Assembly: GCA_025024175.1 (NCBI GenBank)
Contig: QCXZ01000137.1
Location: forward strand, 64,940,911-65,004,910
Direction of reading: 5' to 3'
Length of the DNA: 64,000 bases
Source of the DNA: Rhyzopertha dominica
Taxonomy: Eukaryota > Arthropoda > Insecta > Coleoptera > Bostrichidae
Shown: positions 9,201-22,549 of the stretch, piece after piece
Position numbering within the stretch: position 1 is the first letter of the stretch
How the letters are laid out: every line of letters begins with the position of its first letter
Notes under the pieces: generated by a model
Seen by the model: the letters and a program-made list of their open reading frames with translations, nothing else
What the model was told of the DNA's origin: nothing
Database searches by the model: none
Program-made: the position numbers and the translations under genes

Positions 9201-12200
9201 GTTTTCTATTGATTTTGGACAGTCTTAATTTCCTGTTTGTACAAATCTATCTATCCTTTTGTGTAGGTGTTAATCAGTATAACACTGTGCGTAAACTCAA
9301 CTTGGCAAAAAACAGTTTCTTTCTCATTCATTTAACATAAAAGTCTTCCTGAATGTGAAAAATAGTACAGCCAATAGCTCAAAAAAGTACTAACACGAAG
9401 CTAACAATGTATCAATCTTCTAAGGTCAAACATCTTAGCAAACATCTTCATTGTGTTATGACTTTTGATATGTTGTAATTAGAAAATATGTTAGTTTTCT
9501 AATTCTTCATATAATAATATATAAATAAGCTTATACCGGGACATCGGTCGTATAATTGGTTTGTTGTAGAAACTCAGGAAAAAATAGTAACCAATATTAT
9601 ATTAAGGAGTTTTAAGAAAATAGATTCAAGTGCATAACCCAACCGCAATAGGGCTAGCTAATGAACAGGCAGAAATTAAAAGGTAGCCGATTTATTTTAA
9701 GATATAAGTTAAAAGATGGATCAAAAGTGCTAAAATCAGATTACTTGTATAGTTGTACATAACTTTTGTTGAAGGTACTTTGATGTAGTTGCACTCGTAT
9801 AGGCAGTGGAGAGGCATATTTACCTACGTTTTGAGAATTATCATTATAGTAGGCACCTTATTGAATCAGTCGTTCTGTATCAGCCTTAGCCCTTTAAGGA
9901 TGTACATTTCAGCTCAATCTACTTACAAAAAAAGATATATCTTCGTAGCTCCAACTAATGAAAGATCGTCAGCTTGACTTGCTGAAGACAACAGAACATG
10001 CTTTGTAAAACTGAAATATCACATTACTTGAATAACATCTCATATGGTACAGGATATAGTATCTATTGCTCTGCACTCGATACCTTTTTCTCAATTTACA
10101 TGAATTTTAAACTAACTGGATTCAGAAATATTACATATTAAAATTTAATAAGCTGTTTAGTGATATTTATAAACAACTAAGCTATTATAAGTGATCAAAA
10201 TACTGCTTACTCTTCTAAATACAATTGGTAACTCTGTAGCAGTAAGCACAGAAGTTCCTACTTAAGCTGATTTGATGATTTTTTTTGCCTCCACCAGTGC
10301 AACTACATTAAAATATCTTAAACAAAAATGACGTAAAACTTCAGAGTCAGTTTGTAGTTGGTAATTTTAAATTTGACAAAATTTCAATTACGGTGGACTT
10401 ACTACCTAGAAACTAATTTCTCGAAACTCCTCAATATCATATTTTTCGCGAGCTTCTATAAGTTAGCAATTCTGAGATGCGGCCGATATCTGTGTTTAAC
10501 TTAACACATGGCATGTATCAATTGCACGAGAAACGTTTACAGAATGGTATGTCGGAACTCAAAGGATGAACGTGGAAAGGCTTAGATCCCTCCCAATATA
10601 ATGCATACTAAAATACTACCGGCATCGTACTTCCCGCGGAGACCAGGAAACATCTGGAGTTGTCAAGCAAATATAAACGCCATATAAACACGACGAAATG
10701 TTGAATTACATTTGTTTATTTGTTGAAATAAAATATAGGCGGTAAATCAATTCAAATATCGACGGTTCACTGAACGCATAATTGCAAACTGTTCGCAATA
10801 GCTGATGCTTTACCCAAAAAAAAAAACGCTGAAATAACTAACGATTTTACCTTCAAGGGGTAAAATGGCCCATCATCAGACTCTTCCAAGTTTCCCCTAG
10901 AAATTGGAGAGCCAGCAATTGCTTAACCATTCAGCAAATCTCTAGAATGCAATTAAGAAGTTCCGGGCTGTAGAAATGATATTTAGCTGGTGTCGGTGTA
11001 GATAGTTTCACTTTTCATGAAAGTTTTCTTTTGGAACTTAAACTTACTAACGTGAAAGTTAAGCCGATGGGTCAGGAAGGCAAGAGGGAATTAGGTATGT
11101 AGGCGGATAAAACAAAAGTTATAAAGCTGAAGTTGACATTCAACAAGATATATTTATATCTATTACTGGAATACACTCCCACACACGAATCCACAACCAG
11201 GGCTTCGAGAAATGCAAATATCTCTGAACCCTTGTTATATGATGTGAAGTACGAGAAGAGCCATGCATTAGCGAAAACAATTTCATAAGAGAAATTCGGC
11301 TTTATTTTCAAGCATAATACCTATCTAGTATCTTAGGTTCCCTTAAAAGATCTGATATTTCAGTTGGATACAACTGTTAAGTATAAGGGATAAATGAATA
11401 ACGTGTACATGATGTGGTTGTGATAATTAAGATTATTAAAGCCTACTTGCAATTAATTTTCCATTTTCAATATCAATAATTGCATGGATCAGCCCTTGAA
11501 ATATTTCTTTTGCTTCATTGACTGCGTGATCGATCAAAATGACCACATAAATTACTTATATATTTATATTTGTGTGATATACATGATAAGCAAATAAAAG
11601 TATTGTTTTTACGACTTCACAACTCTTAAGATACAAAAACCGTTTACATTTCATTTACATGTTTATACATATTTGTAACTCCTGAATTAAAAAAGTTATT
11701 TTTTACATTGTAAAATAAACATTTTTTACTCAGTGGGATGCAAAAATAAATTTGCTTTGTTGTCAAACGTAAGCTGAATTCACTTGGGCAAGAATTTAAT
11801 GCTGTACTAAACACACCCCTAAATAGGGAATGTTTCTTTCAGACTTTCCAGCCTTCAGACCACTAAATTTCATGCTGCCGCCAAAGCAAATTTACGTAAA
11901 ACTAAGTCAAGAACAATGATGCGAATCTGCAGTTTATTAGGGGTGGCGAAACATCATTTCCCGGTGTACTGTTTAGTTGGGTCGCATTCCATTTATTTCT
12001 GCAGACAGCTGCTATAGAAAGGCGTAAAAGTTAAGCGAGGAAGCAAGCAATGCACAGCATGCGGCTTTCCGCAGTGCGAGAAAGGGAAAGTATTTTATGC
12101 AACATTTCCCGTGCGCCATATGCGGCAAAAAGTAATATAAATATTTTCCAACCAAACGCAAACCTCAACCCCCATTATTTTACCGAGCACGATGTGTAAT

Positions 12201-12312
12201 TGAAAAAAGCAAAGGACAAATGTACGCAGGTTGCTTGTGCAATAACTTATTCCCCATTTTTTTTTATTAAATTGAAAGAACACCAAGAAAAAGCCGCTGC
12301 AAATTGAATCAG
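9201..12312. other. 3.1 kb without a recognisable gene
   Basis: Mostly anonymous AT-rich sequence. Two parts look different. About 10430-10720 has moderately raised GC. About 11860-12290 is non-repetitive with higher GC and several short palindromes such as CAGCTG, and is a candidate conserved non-coding island. No splice-bounded exon or RNA gene is supported. Confidence 0.4.
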
Positions 12313-13076
12313 TACTTCCACATCTAATTGTTAAAATGACATTTACGCTTTTATTTCTTATATTATACGATCAATAACGAGGTTTTGAGATTTTTTGTCT
12401 CTACACCTTGTTTTCTGCGACAAACGGTTCTCGTGACATAAGCAAAAATCCATAAATTTGTAAAATAAGATTTTCTCTGAATAACTACAAAATTATGAAC
12501 TTAACAAAAAAAAAGTGTTTTCGATCAGAAATTTGATTTCCTATATAATAGAAAAATTGGAAAAAAATGTGTTTACAGGGTCCAAAATCCAGTTTTTTAA
12601 AATATTTCTCAAACGTCAAAATTTTGGAATTTCTTTTAAAAAATTTTTAATGAGAAATTCCTATCTGATGGTATTTTCACTTTTTAAATATATTAAGTAT
12701 TTTCGGAGATATTTAGGAAAAACTGGTTTTTTTCTAAACAGTTTGTTGCTCCGAGAATTTATAGGGACGAATAATACTCGCAATTATATTACTAATCACA
12801 CAATAAAAGGAAAAATATAAAAAATAAAAATTTTCCCACAATTGCACGCCCTTCCCTATACCCTACTAACCCCAAGTAAGTCGCTTTGGGTAGTTGAGAT
12901 TTCAAGTTCATATGTTAAGTCTTTCGAAAGTTATCGCGTCCACACACAGGCAAAAAATTTTTTTGCTCAACTTTTGTTTTATACGTTTTCGAGCATTTTA
13001 AAGCAATTGAGCAAATAAAAATTTTTGAAATTTTTTTTCGCGATACAATACTTCCCGTCCGTTGGATGTAGAAGTA
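12313..13076. mobile_element. MITE family A, copy 1 (~764 bp)
   Basis: It aligns along its length with 26201-26971. Ends read TACTTCCACATC on the left and, on the opposite strand, TACTTCTACATCCAAC on the right. If the outer TA is the target duplication, the terminal repeats begin CTTCCACATC, as for Tc1/mariner-derived MITEs. Near the right end, TACTTC and GAAGTA form a small secondary hairpin. The open frames inside (for example 12515-12820) are not conserved in the second copy, so they are not genes. Confidence 0.75.
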
Positions 13077-13659
13077 ATAACTGTTTTTAATTGATATTCA
13101 GTAAATATGAAACTTTTAGGTGAATGTGAAAGTGAATAAAATTTCAGGTTATTTTCACCTATAATTCCACAAGGGCACTAACTCTGAAGAATAATTTTTT
13201 TCAGTTGGTGTAATGCACTAAAAATAATGATGAAAACCGCAGTCCTATATCTATCGTAGTATCGGAGATACACGGTGATCTTCGAAAATCTACATTTTGG
13301 GAATGCGGTATTTAAAATTAGTATACGGGGACACATCAAAAAGGTGTCGGACCTAACCTATTTTTTAATTAGCACATCCAGTATTTTTTATTTATTTGAA
13401 GAGAGATTCAAATCGCTGTTTAAAAAATATATCACTCTGCTTTTCATTTAAGTTTACTTTAAAATACAAAGATTTTTGTTTTTGCCTGCTAGTTTAAAGT
13501 GCACATTTTTAATGGTTCTTTAATGGTGTAGGCACATACGGGTCATTCATACTGACAATTCCAATAAAGCAATATACTGGTAATTGCACCTAAGAATATG
13601 TAACAATTTAAGCCAGATGGAAAATACAAAGCAACAATAACAAACTCGTTCTAACAACA
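13077..13659. other. Anonymous sequence between MITE and transposase relic
   Basis: I see nothing identifiable in this stretch. It is AT-rich with no repeat partner elsewhere in the window. Confidence 0.35.
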
Positions 13660-14360
13660 TTAAACTAAACAAGAAATTTCGTTACAAATGTTCGAAATGT
13701 CGACAAACGACATCTTCTCTGAAGACTTCTTGCCAAATAAAATATTTATAAAAGCTTGCATTACCGCGACTTCTAATTCTTGCCTGGCGTGCGTCAGCCT
13801 TTTGAAAATAAGATCTTTCAACGTTCCCCACAGATTAGAATCCATTGGTGTTAAATCTGGAGACCTCGCTGAGTAGTGGTTAGCTATTCAATTATTGCCA
13901 AAATCAANCTCAAAATTTATTATTAATTGCAGCGTTGTTGGCAGGAGGAATCTTGCTGGGAAAATACTGTTAGTCAACTAACGGCAGTTCATCAACAAGC
14001 GGTTCTATTTTTTTGTTTCTGAATTATTTCTGAGTATCTCGTAATAGGTGAGGATGTCATCGTAATTAACGGACCTATAATACTGCCTCTAAAAATTACT
14101 GTCCACACACTAAACCCAAATTGACCTTAATTTCTATGGTCTAAAATTCATGGGAGCTATCTTGTGCACAAGTACAAAAATTGTAGCGATCGAAAATCTT
14201 CGGCTCTCAAGATACGAACTTCTCTTGTCCTTAATGGCCTGATTTTATACTTCTTCAAAGACCGCCTAATATTACTTCTCGGTAATACGGTAGATACCTT
14301 TAACTTTCGCGTCGACGATTTGGGATTATTTTCTGTACTTCCTAAAAACAAACATTTCTT
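13660..14360 (-). pseudogene. Mariner-like transposase relic
   Basis: Three consecutive pieces run in the proper order on the minus strand. At 14351-14157 there is a helix-turn-helix/linker piece (IRRSLKKYKIRPLRTREV, then LRAEDF). At about 14130-13990 there is a core piece (VWTVIFRGSIIGPLI). At about 13880-13690 comes the C-terminal piece with ARSPDLTPMD, the region before the third catalytic acidic residue, followed by LWGTLKDLIFKR. Frameshifts separate the pieces, and an ambiguous base (N) lies at 13908. The order and spacing fit one decayed transposase gene of about 340 codons. Confidence 0.75.
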
Positions 14361-15128
14361 TTAATTTCTTATCCCTATTTGGTATTTGCGTTTTGGTACG
14401 CGGCTTTTAAAACTGACCGCTGTTAATTTATGTTTCAATCTGGAAAAGTATCTGTCGAATACCACGCGAGAGTGTGAATAAGTTAGAAAATAATTTTCAA
14501 GAACTTTTCTTCTCGGACTGTTGCCATTTGGCAACAGCCAAGAGCAGTAAGCTTTTGTGACTGTTTCCATTTGGCAGGCAACAACGAATTGAAAATAATT
14601 CGACAGAATTTCGGGGTTCTGTCGGATTATATTAAATTTGTTTTCACCCTCTTGTGATATAAACTGAAAATTGAACTTATTATTTAACCAAAATTTGATA
14701 ACTACAAGTAAATAAAGTAAGTAACGTCGCTTGCCAACCGTACAAAGCGCAAGCAAAAACACAATAAAATCTATGTATTTTAAAGTATGCTTAAAAAAGC
14801 GCAATTTTTTAAATTCAACTTTAACACCCTAAATATAAAAAAAACATTTTTATATTTTTTGAGAATTTTTCCAAAATCTCATCTCCTGTCACACGTTGTC
14901 GGTGTATTTCGAGGACTCTCGTATTATATTAATAGTTGCATTAATAAAATCTTACATCTTTATAAGGACGAAATTTTTACTTGTAAATTACAATTATTGG
15001 TTGGTCTACCTACAAAAAAAATAAAAGAAATTATTTTGGTGTAAGTATTGGTTATGTTTTTCTGTTGGTTATCAATTACGTGCAATTTTCTCTAATATAT
15101 TTTTAACTGTGTCAACAAAATTTGTCAA
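14361..15128. other. AT-rich stretch with unassigned open frames
   Basis: A 147-codon open stretch lies on the minus strand (14804-14361). It has no motif I recognise and AT-rich, low-complexity codon use; I do not call it a gene. Nothing else is seen. Confidence 0.35.
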
Positions 15129-15614
15129 GTGTGGAATGAAGATGAGAAAAACGATCAGGAAACAGAAAAAATAGTAAACTATGCTCCATTACAATACATC
15201 AAGATCTTCAGCTTTTGTCTCTGCTGGAGCCCGTTTCTCTATCTTATACCAGATTGGAGACCAATTGTTTCTAGAGATTCCCAGACTCTACAATATCCTC
15301 ACAAAATATTCGAACGGTGTCAAGAACGTCAACATTTTCTAGACTATTATTTTTGCCAAAGCCTAAGACAGTATCGAGATAAAATCACAATTTCTGAAAT
15401 TACCAACCCATGTGTAGCTGTTAAGGACTTAGAATCACTTCATCTCTTAGAAATACGAGCAGCTGCAGGAATTCTCGACATAAAATCTAGCGTACTATTC
15501 TCGAAAGCTGCTCTTACACATAAAATTCGAGTAATTTCAGTACTTCCCCGTTCACTTATAACTTACACTCGACGAAAGCGGGTTTTAGATTCTTTCACTT
15601 TAATGGAAGCATAA
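15129..15614 (+). CDS. Unassigned 161-codon open frame
   Basis: I do not recognise this protein. The frame is open for 161 codons with more balanced amino-acid composition than the surrounding spurious frames. A leucine/isoleucine-rich middle (DLESLHLLEIRAAAGILDIK) and a basic end are visible, with no obvious signal peptide or membrane anchor. One minus-strand frame is also largely open across 15610-15350, so either strand could be the relic of a real gene. The sequence grades into a higher-GC island on its right. It could be a fragment of a mobile-element protein or chance. Confidence 0.25.
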   Translation: MWNEDEKNDQETEKIVNYAPLQYIKIFSFCLCWSPFLYLIPDWRPIVSRDSQTLQYPHKIFERCQERQHFLDYYFCQSLRQYRDKITISEITNPCVAVKDLESLHLLEIRAAAGILDIKSSVLFSKAALTHKIRVISVLPRSLITYTRRKRVLDSFTLMEA

Positions 15615-16100
15615 AAATTAGAGCTGCGGCCACTTCGAGCACGTCCCGTCTGTCAGCGAAGCAACAATGCAGCACGCTTATCCCCATGATGCGCACTGCT
15701 TGATGTCCCGCTTTATATTTAGAATTACTCTTGCCCACTTACACGAACATCTGGCCGAATATAAATTATTTCGAAAACGTGTTCCCCAAATAAACCTACG
15801 AAGCAGCATTAACACCTGTGGTCTTCACTTTCACCCCTGTATCAAAGGAACCACACACACGCAGGCAAGCTTTATTACAGCGGCACGTCGCGGCGGCATT
15901 CCGTTTCGTTTATTTTGCATCCCGACGATGTAGCGTCAACAGTAAATACACGGTGGATGGCAGTCAATCGGAAGTAATATCTTGTGACGGGGGGCCAAAC
16001 AGCACTTGAATTCGGGGCGTATGCTTGCTTGTAGGATGTGTCGGGTTTCCACAAACGATGTTTATATGGCATCCGTATCATATTGTGCGTAACACAAGGT
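15615..16100. other. Higher-GC non-repetitive island
   Basis: GC content rises visibly, and no part is repeated elsewhere in the window. Short open frames on both strands overlap and none carries a known motif. It may be conserved non-coding DNA or part of an unrecognised exon, and the sequence alone does not decide. Confidence 0.3.
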
Positions 16101-19100
16101 ACGAGCATATAGAGTGATAATGAAGTTTGGAACAAATTCCTAATTTAGTTTTGTAATAGTTTTTTTTTTCGAAAAACACCCAAACTGGTCCTATTTTACT
16201 TTTGATTTGCCGTCCCTTAACGTAAACATATTGTTGATTACGTCATCTATTTTTAAGTGTGACGCCATCATATTTTTTTAATGACAACCGCCAACTTTTA
16301 TTAAATTATACAACATTGAATTCGCCGTTCGACAAAAATGAAAAGTGATAACTTCCATCACATTTTTTCTTCAAATAATTAAATTTTGATGGCAATGGTC
16401 TTAATGGTGTTCCTACTGCAAGATCTGTCGTTTGTGTGTCAAATTTATTAAACAATTAATAACGTCCACCCCAAAATTTACAATAAAAGCAAAATAGGAG
16501 CAATCTATGATAGAGCTGACACCGTACCATTATTGGAAAATAACAGAAAAACAGAANTATAAAAAAATAATTAGGATTGCTAGAGAGAATGGTTCTCAAA
16601 AACATTGAATTCAAACTTATGGCATGCTATTGACGTCAACAAGGTTACTACCTCAAATTTGTTCCTAATGAGTTCTATATTTCCAGTATCGCCTTCTCTT
16701 CATCTGAACATCACAGCAATAGCATTTATATTGGTTATCTACAAATTGTCAAAAGTAACTCCACATTTGCATATGCTTTGATGGCATTATATGGAAATGC
16801 GAAATTGTATTTGGTTTGAAAGATACGTAGCTATTTACGAGTATGTTTTCACTTTTATACCTACTTCACTACAGTTTTCATATATTTACTAATAATTATC
16901 CATACTTATACATTTTTACTTAAACTTGTACTATAATGCCACATAGGCTTAAAAACAGACTTTTATCCTTAATGTTAATGTTAATGGTCTTGGTTTCTGC
17001 TGTGCAGTTTGAACAGGACATAAGTAAAATATTATTATTATCTTTATCACAGAGTAGTGAATCTAGCCTCTGAAATGTTAGTTATATAAATCTCCACAGG
17101 GTCTATTCTGCTCATCGAGAACTTTCCAAAGAATTTTTCGTAAGCTGCTTAACAGTGTTAGTTTATGTACCAGTTCTATGCAATCTTTTTTTCTTATCAG
17201 CTATTCTCTCCGGATATTTATAATTAATCATGTAGATAGTTAGACACTACGATGGGTATTAGCATATCTACTGTAGCGTCAATTTCGTAAACTAGATGAG
17301 AACCCTAAGTTACAAGACAAGATTTACTTTAAAAAAGCGGGCGTAGTGTCTCGCTCTCCAATCTATATCTAACGGAGGATTGCCATGTTTCTCGCGGGAT
17401 TTCCCTACCAATTCAGTATGCGTATCGCGCCGCGGACAAATTCAAATTATGAATGAATGAACAGAACGGCGACGCGTCCCAAATTATCAATATTTAAATG
17501 AGTACTTCGGTTCAAATGTGAACATTTTACGTTACTCGTCCTGCGAATAACTAGATTAGCCATTGAATTACGCAAATTAATGCGAATTCATTTGTGCGAT
17601 TAATAATATGATATCAATTGTGGTCCATGTGAATACGGAAATAATATTGTGACCCAGTACAATTTAACCGGGGGTTTGTTTTACAATTTACATTTTTAAA
17701 ACAATGTATCGCACCTTTGAGTGTGAAAATCTAGAGCTTCTAGTGTTGAATTAGTACATCCAGTTTGATGCCCTTTTATGAGCGCCACATTCTAAATAAA
17801 ATTTTGCAAATGATTGAATTACATATATGTGTAATGAAACTTAAAATTGTTTACTGCGTTTAAAATGTGAAAGAGCTGGGACAGGCAGTACATATCTATA
17901 GTATGTAACAACAGCATATTGCAAACTATTTTTAAAGAATCTTGAAAAACTTGTAAGCACTTGTTGACCATAAAATAGATTTTCTTTCTGATAATTTGAA
18001 TTTTCCACACCTTATACTCTAAAATACTTGGGAACGGCCTAAAGAAAGAATATAAAAAGTCTATATGTGTTCATTAAAAATTGAAAAGGAATAAAATATA
18101 ACCAGAAGGTACAATAGAGTGGAAGTGGTCCAGGGTACTGCATGTTAAGGCCGGACATCTCTACTTCTAAAGTAATGGTATTGTATCAAGTGGTAAAAAA
18201 TGGTGTTGATTTTTTTACACACGCCTGTTTGGAAGAAGAAGTATGTTTTGCTTAATAAACCAGAACAGTCCACATAACTACGCAACTACGCTACAAAAGA
18301 TTACATGCCAAAGCACTTCTCAAGAATTCAACGAATATAAATTCGCGTCGCGCAAGATACCAAGGTTTGGATAATGCTATTAGGGTGCTGATTGTGCTAT
18401 ATACGAGTATACAATATATGAAAAGATTACCGCAGATCCTACACCCCCGAGCAATATTCAGTATAGATCTTACTTAATCACAATATAGTATTTTTAATAA
18501 GTATAGATTTTTGTAGTTTCGGGTATTCCTTATGACAGATCCTTGCATAGTTACATATACTAGGGGATTTATTGTGGTATTCGCTCCATTGTAACTATTT
18601 CATTATTATAAAAAAGTATAATATATTCCTAAATGCGATGACAAGAATTGTTGAATAAAAGTATCAGTTTGACATTTCTTAAAAAGGTGATTGTCAACCT
18701 CTTTTTTATAGACACCTGAATATTTTCTGCTCCATTTGATGTATAATTAAAAACAATTTCAGTTCACTTTAAAGTTCACTTGAAAGTGTCAGAATTGGGT
18801 ATAAAAACATATCTAAATGATACTGACACAGGAAGATGGATCGGGTATCGAAGTGAAGAAATAAAGTCCAGCGCTCGATTTCTTGATCTCACGTCCCTGG
18901 ATTCTTGTATGTCTCTATAATACACCCTGTTTTAATGTTAATAGATCTGAAAAGTAAGAAATGAATATCATGAGTAGAATCAAGTAGTTCTTTCTCGTGT
19001 TTTTACAAGAACGTAGAACAAAATTGTGTCTTGGAACAAACGAGCCTCTTAATAAACTGAACCCTGATTTACACCACGATAGGTCATCAATGTTTAATGA

Positions 19101-19258
19101 TTATAATAAAAGTACTGCCAGCCATCACATAAGTCAAAAACGGCTGTAAAAAGGCTTATTTAGGTTTCCATATAGCACGTTAACTTTTGGCTTGTGTCTA
19201 AAGTTCCAAAAACACATGGAACATGGCTAACTAATTTATAATATAAAATACAAATAAG
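16101..19258. other. 3.1 kb without a recognisable gene
   Basis: AT-rich sequence with one higher-GC island at about 17330-17560, near CGCGCCGCGG and ACGGCGACGCG. ACACCCTGT at about 18923 resembles the terminal motif of mariner-like elements, but I find no partner end. An ambiguous base lies at 16557. No coding region or RNA gene is supported. Confidence 0.35.
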
Positions 19259-19486
19259 TTTGATGTTAGCCCTGTAGGTCCAAATTTTGTGACAGTTTCC
19301 GCTATTTAGACTAAGCGCAGGAATTTCTTTTGGGTTTGCAGGGTTACAGGTGATAACATTTTATTTTAGATACACAGATTTTAATTGTATATCACCTGTA
19401 ATCCTGCAAATTCGAAAGAAAGTCCTGCACTTAGTCCACACATCGCGGAAAGTATCGCAAAATATAGACCTATAGGCCTAATATCA
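19259..19486. mobile_element. Small foldback MITE (~230 bp)
   Basis: Two arms of about 92 bp (about 19260-19354 and 19395-19486) are inverted copies with roughly 80% identity, separated by a loop of about 40 bp. Shared blocks are GATRTTAG, CTRTAGGTC, TTTCCGC, GACTAAG and TTACAGGTGAT. There is no coding capacity. Structure and size fit a foldback MITE. I see no clear target duplication at its edges. Confidence 0.65.
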
Positions 19487-20379
19487 ATCTTTACAAAATT
19501 ATTTGTCTATTCGTAAATAAGTAAGTAGGGGCTAGCCAGAAACATCTATGTGCAACTGAGATAGAGTCCTGAATTCATTTCTTATATAATCTACTTTAAA
19601 AACATAATTACCGCCGTAAATCTTAGAGCTTATTAAAATTAACGCACATGTATAAATAACATTATTGTCGGCCCTTTATATCTAATCTAGTTTCAGAAGA
19701 GATCATGAAATAACCCTTCAATTTTTCTTCATTGATTAATCACGTTCTCCGTATGTTCAGTGCAACAAGTTTACAAATTCATAAGTAGCCCAAAATACCC
19801 ACGTGTTTTAACAGTAAAGGTTAAATAGGAGAACCGGTAATTAGAATACCTAGGACAAATACTTTTTGGCACGAAAGAATATGACTTTTATCTTATATTA
19901 CCTTTATGTCCTTATCTCGGCTCGCATGAGCAGCGAATTTTTGTTAACGCACAAGAAGGACTTAATGTCCATTTAGATCTCCCGACTTATTTCCACAAGA
20001 TTATTTGTGGGATTAGTTAATGTCAAAAGAATACATTAATATACCATATAGGATTAAATAATTTTTAGTCGGGATTCTCGATAATAATGCTTTTGCACAT
20101 AGTTTGCATTATTTGTTGCTTTTCTCAACGACAGTAGGAAATAAGTACCTGAAATTGGTTTTATTGACATGTTATTGAATGCTGAATTTGAATGTGTAAA
20201 ATTATAATTTCTGAAACAAAAATTGCGGTTGTATTGTAAAGATTTACGACTAACGTGCAGGTTTATTTTTATTTACTGATAATTTCATGCCACGTGGTTC
20301 AAGCTAACTCAATTATATCCAAAGCTCCAAACACCAAGAATTATTAAAATTAAACAAATATATATTTACCTCTGCACGT
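19487..20379. other. Anonymous AT-rich sequence
   Basis: No gene, repeat partner or structured element was recognised here. Confidence 0.35.
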
Positions 20380-20760
20380 CAAAAGCACGGAGAAGATGCC
20401 AACTATCCATTGCACATATATCATGTTTCCGCACAGAAAGTCTCACATCACTTTAAATCCTTTTATCGCCGGCGTGCACTCGTGATGTTTATTAAAAGTT
20501 CGCCCCGAGCAGCATCATATTCTTTGCCGCCACGGATTAGTTCCGCACAAGTTTATTAAGCACGCGTCAGCGGCGTAAAACGTGTAGATAAGCTTTACTG
20601 TATGTATATCGTGTGCGCTTCCTTCGGGACGCCGGGAGCAAATAAAGAGCAAACCCCGTTAGCCCGTGCCAAACGGCTGCCAGCGCAAGCGTTCGGAACA
20701 GTCGAACGTGTATGATTATTGGGGTGTGATACGAAATGTAGATTTAACCGAGGGGAAGAT
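20380..20760. other. Higher-GC non-repetitive island
   Basis: Unique sequence with several CpG-containing blocks (CGCCGGCGTGC, GCCGCCACGG, CACGCGTCAGCGGCG) within AT-rich surroundings. No open frame with a motif is present. It is a candidate regulatory or conserved non-coding segment. Confidence 0.3.
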
Positions 20761-21599
20761 CAGAAAAAGTGTTAAGTTTCGACGGCTATAACTATCAAAT
20801 AAATTTTCTCACGTTGGCGTCGACGGTATGGTTTGCTTTAAATTCCACATCTGGTTTATCTTTCTTTACTTTAAGTATTCATAAAATAGTACGTCTTTTA
20901 AAACATTCGTTAATAGTCTGATGGGCAGATGGAAGATCACACTTCATTCTGCCAACTGACAAATCTATAAAGTGATGCCTCTTTGCTTCACTTCCACTCA
21001 TTTTTGCATAAATAATCTCATATTATTTATTAGCGTATAACAACATATTTTGTCTTCCGCATATCCTTAGGAATATCTTCACAGAACTTGAGAAACATTT
21101 GAGCACATTTATCACGACGCTTGAGTTGATCTGCTAAGCTTGGTTTGGAGCCCGAAGTTTTATATCAACTTTACTCGTGCCCAGATATTTGTTAATAATT
21201 CGGATTGCATGTAAAGGTCTCCACACTTTTGTACTTAACCACCACTTTCACTGTTTTCTTCTTCTGACGTTTTGGTCAATGGAATTTTGAAACCAATTTT
21301 CCTATCTTCATTTTCCAAACTTTGTACTGTTTCTTGTTTCAAAGAAATAAGTAAAACTAAAAACTAATCGGTATCAAAATACTACAGCCTCAAAGAATTA
21401 ATTAATTTCATTTCGTCGTGCCAATGACGACAAGACTGGTATAGTCAAAGCATTTGTACAGAGGGTTTTGCAGTTGTCTGATGCAGAGTTCCACAGGAAA
21501 AATATGCGTAGAATAAGAACGATTCTACTTATGAACGGTTACCCTGGACATTAGATGAGAAAGAATATATCACATATGCATGTACACCGCATATGTACT
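20761..21599. other. Anonymous sequence, possible old coding relic
   Basis: Minus-strand translation of about 21290-20950 gives patches that look protein-like (for example KFCEDIPKDMRKTKYVV) but with stops in between. I could not assign a family. Confidence 0.25.
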
Positions 21600-22030
21600 C
21601 CAGGATATAGTTAAGTGTGAAACCACGACACATATTATTAAATATAAAGTCCAATAATGTACCAGTACTAACGAATAAAATCAAAAAAATTTTGAGGACA
21701 CCGTCTGCTGACATCGTTCCTAGTAAAACTATTGGCAATATTTATTCAAATCTCAAAGATATCCATTCGACAAACAAAAAACTATGAACGTCTAGGATCA
21801 GTGCTCACAGATCAACTACAGGAAATTTGATCAATCAGAATCAACAGCTTTATTTAAGCATTACAGCAGTTTGGATTACACATTTAACTTTGAGACTGTG
21901 CGTAATTTGGATAGAGAAAGCATGTTCAGAAAATATTTAATTCCTGAAAATCTTTATACCAATAAGGAGCCCAATTCTCTGAATAACCGAAATGATATTA
22001 ATTCATTAAGTGTTATTTAAGTAAATTTGA
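21600..22030 (+). pseudogene. Penelope-like element, linker and GIY-YIG end (3' part)
   Basis: Plus-strand translation, with frame changes, shows a VPVLTNKIKKIL-like linker. A C-terminal part then resembles the end of the GIY-YIG endonuclease region of Penelope-like elements: a hydrophobic FNFETVRNLDRE block, MFRKYLIPENLYTNKEPNSL and NDINSLSVI. In the family, reverse transcriptase precedes this domain. Here the 3' part lies upstream of an RT fragment in the same orientation (22550-23310). Confidence 0.6.
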
Positions 22031-22549
22031 TTAAAGACTACTGCTGACATCTGTTCTTCTTTCGGCTTATTCTTTGCTGTTTCTCGTATGATATTGGTTT
22101 AAAAAACTCCATGTACGTTTGCGGGAATTCAGCTGTCAAGTGATGGAAATTTTTGATAATTTATAATTAATGATTGTCGTTTTCTTATGCCTGTTTAATG
22201 CAGGAATTGACGATCGGCCCTTGGATTATTAAATTTTAAATTTTATTAAAATTTTATTATATACTGATTCTAAATGCGGTATGTATTGTTTTTGTGTACT
22301 TATAACCTACCTGATTATACATCGTACGGTGGCTCGTGTGGTTGTCGTCGTTAAAATAGATATTAATTAAAAATTAATTAAAATCATATTTGTCAAATTC
22401 TAGTTTATTATTAAATGAAAGACTGGAATTTATTCCAATCTAAATTCTGAAGTTAATACCACGTATGATTTCAATTTTAAATAAAACTGTTATATAAATT
22501 AAACGGAACCAACATCGATTCGACTAAACTTAAATTACAACAGGAGAGT
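22031..22549. other. Spacer between two Penelope-like fragments
   Basis: AT-rich sequence with a small palindrome (TTAATTAAAAATTAATTAA near 22365). If the two Penelope fragments are a tandem pair, this stretch would hold the pseudo-LTR junction. No coding is seen. Confidence 0.35.

Noticed and set aside
12515..12820. 101-codon frame inside MITE copy 1
   Set aside because: The aligned region of copy 2 (26201-26971) does not keep the frame.
14361..14804. 147-codon minus-strand open frame
   Set aside because: No motif, AT-rich codon use and no repeat or splice context. Chance is the simpler explanation.
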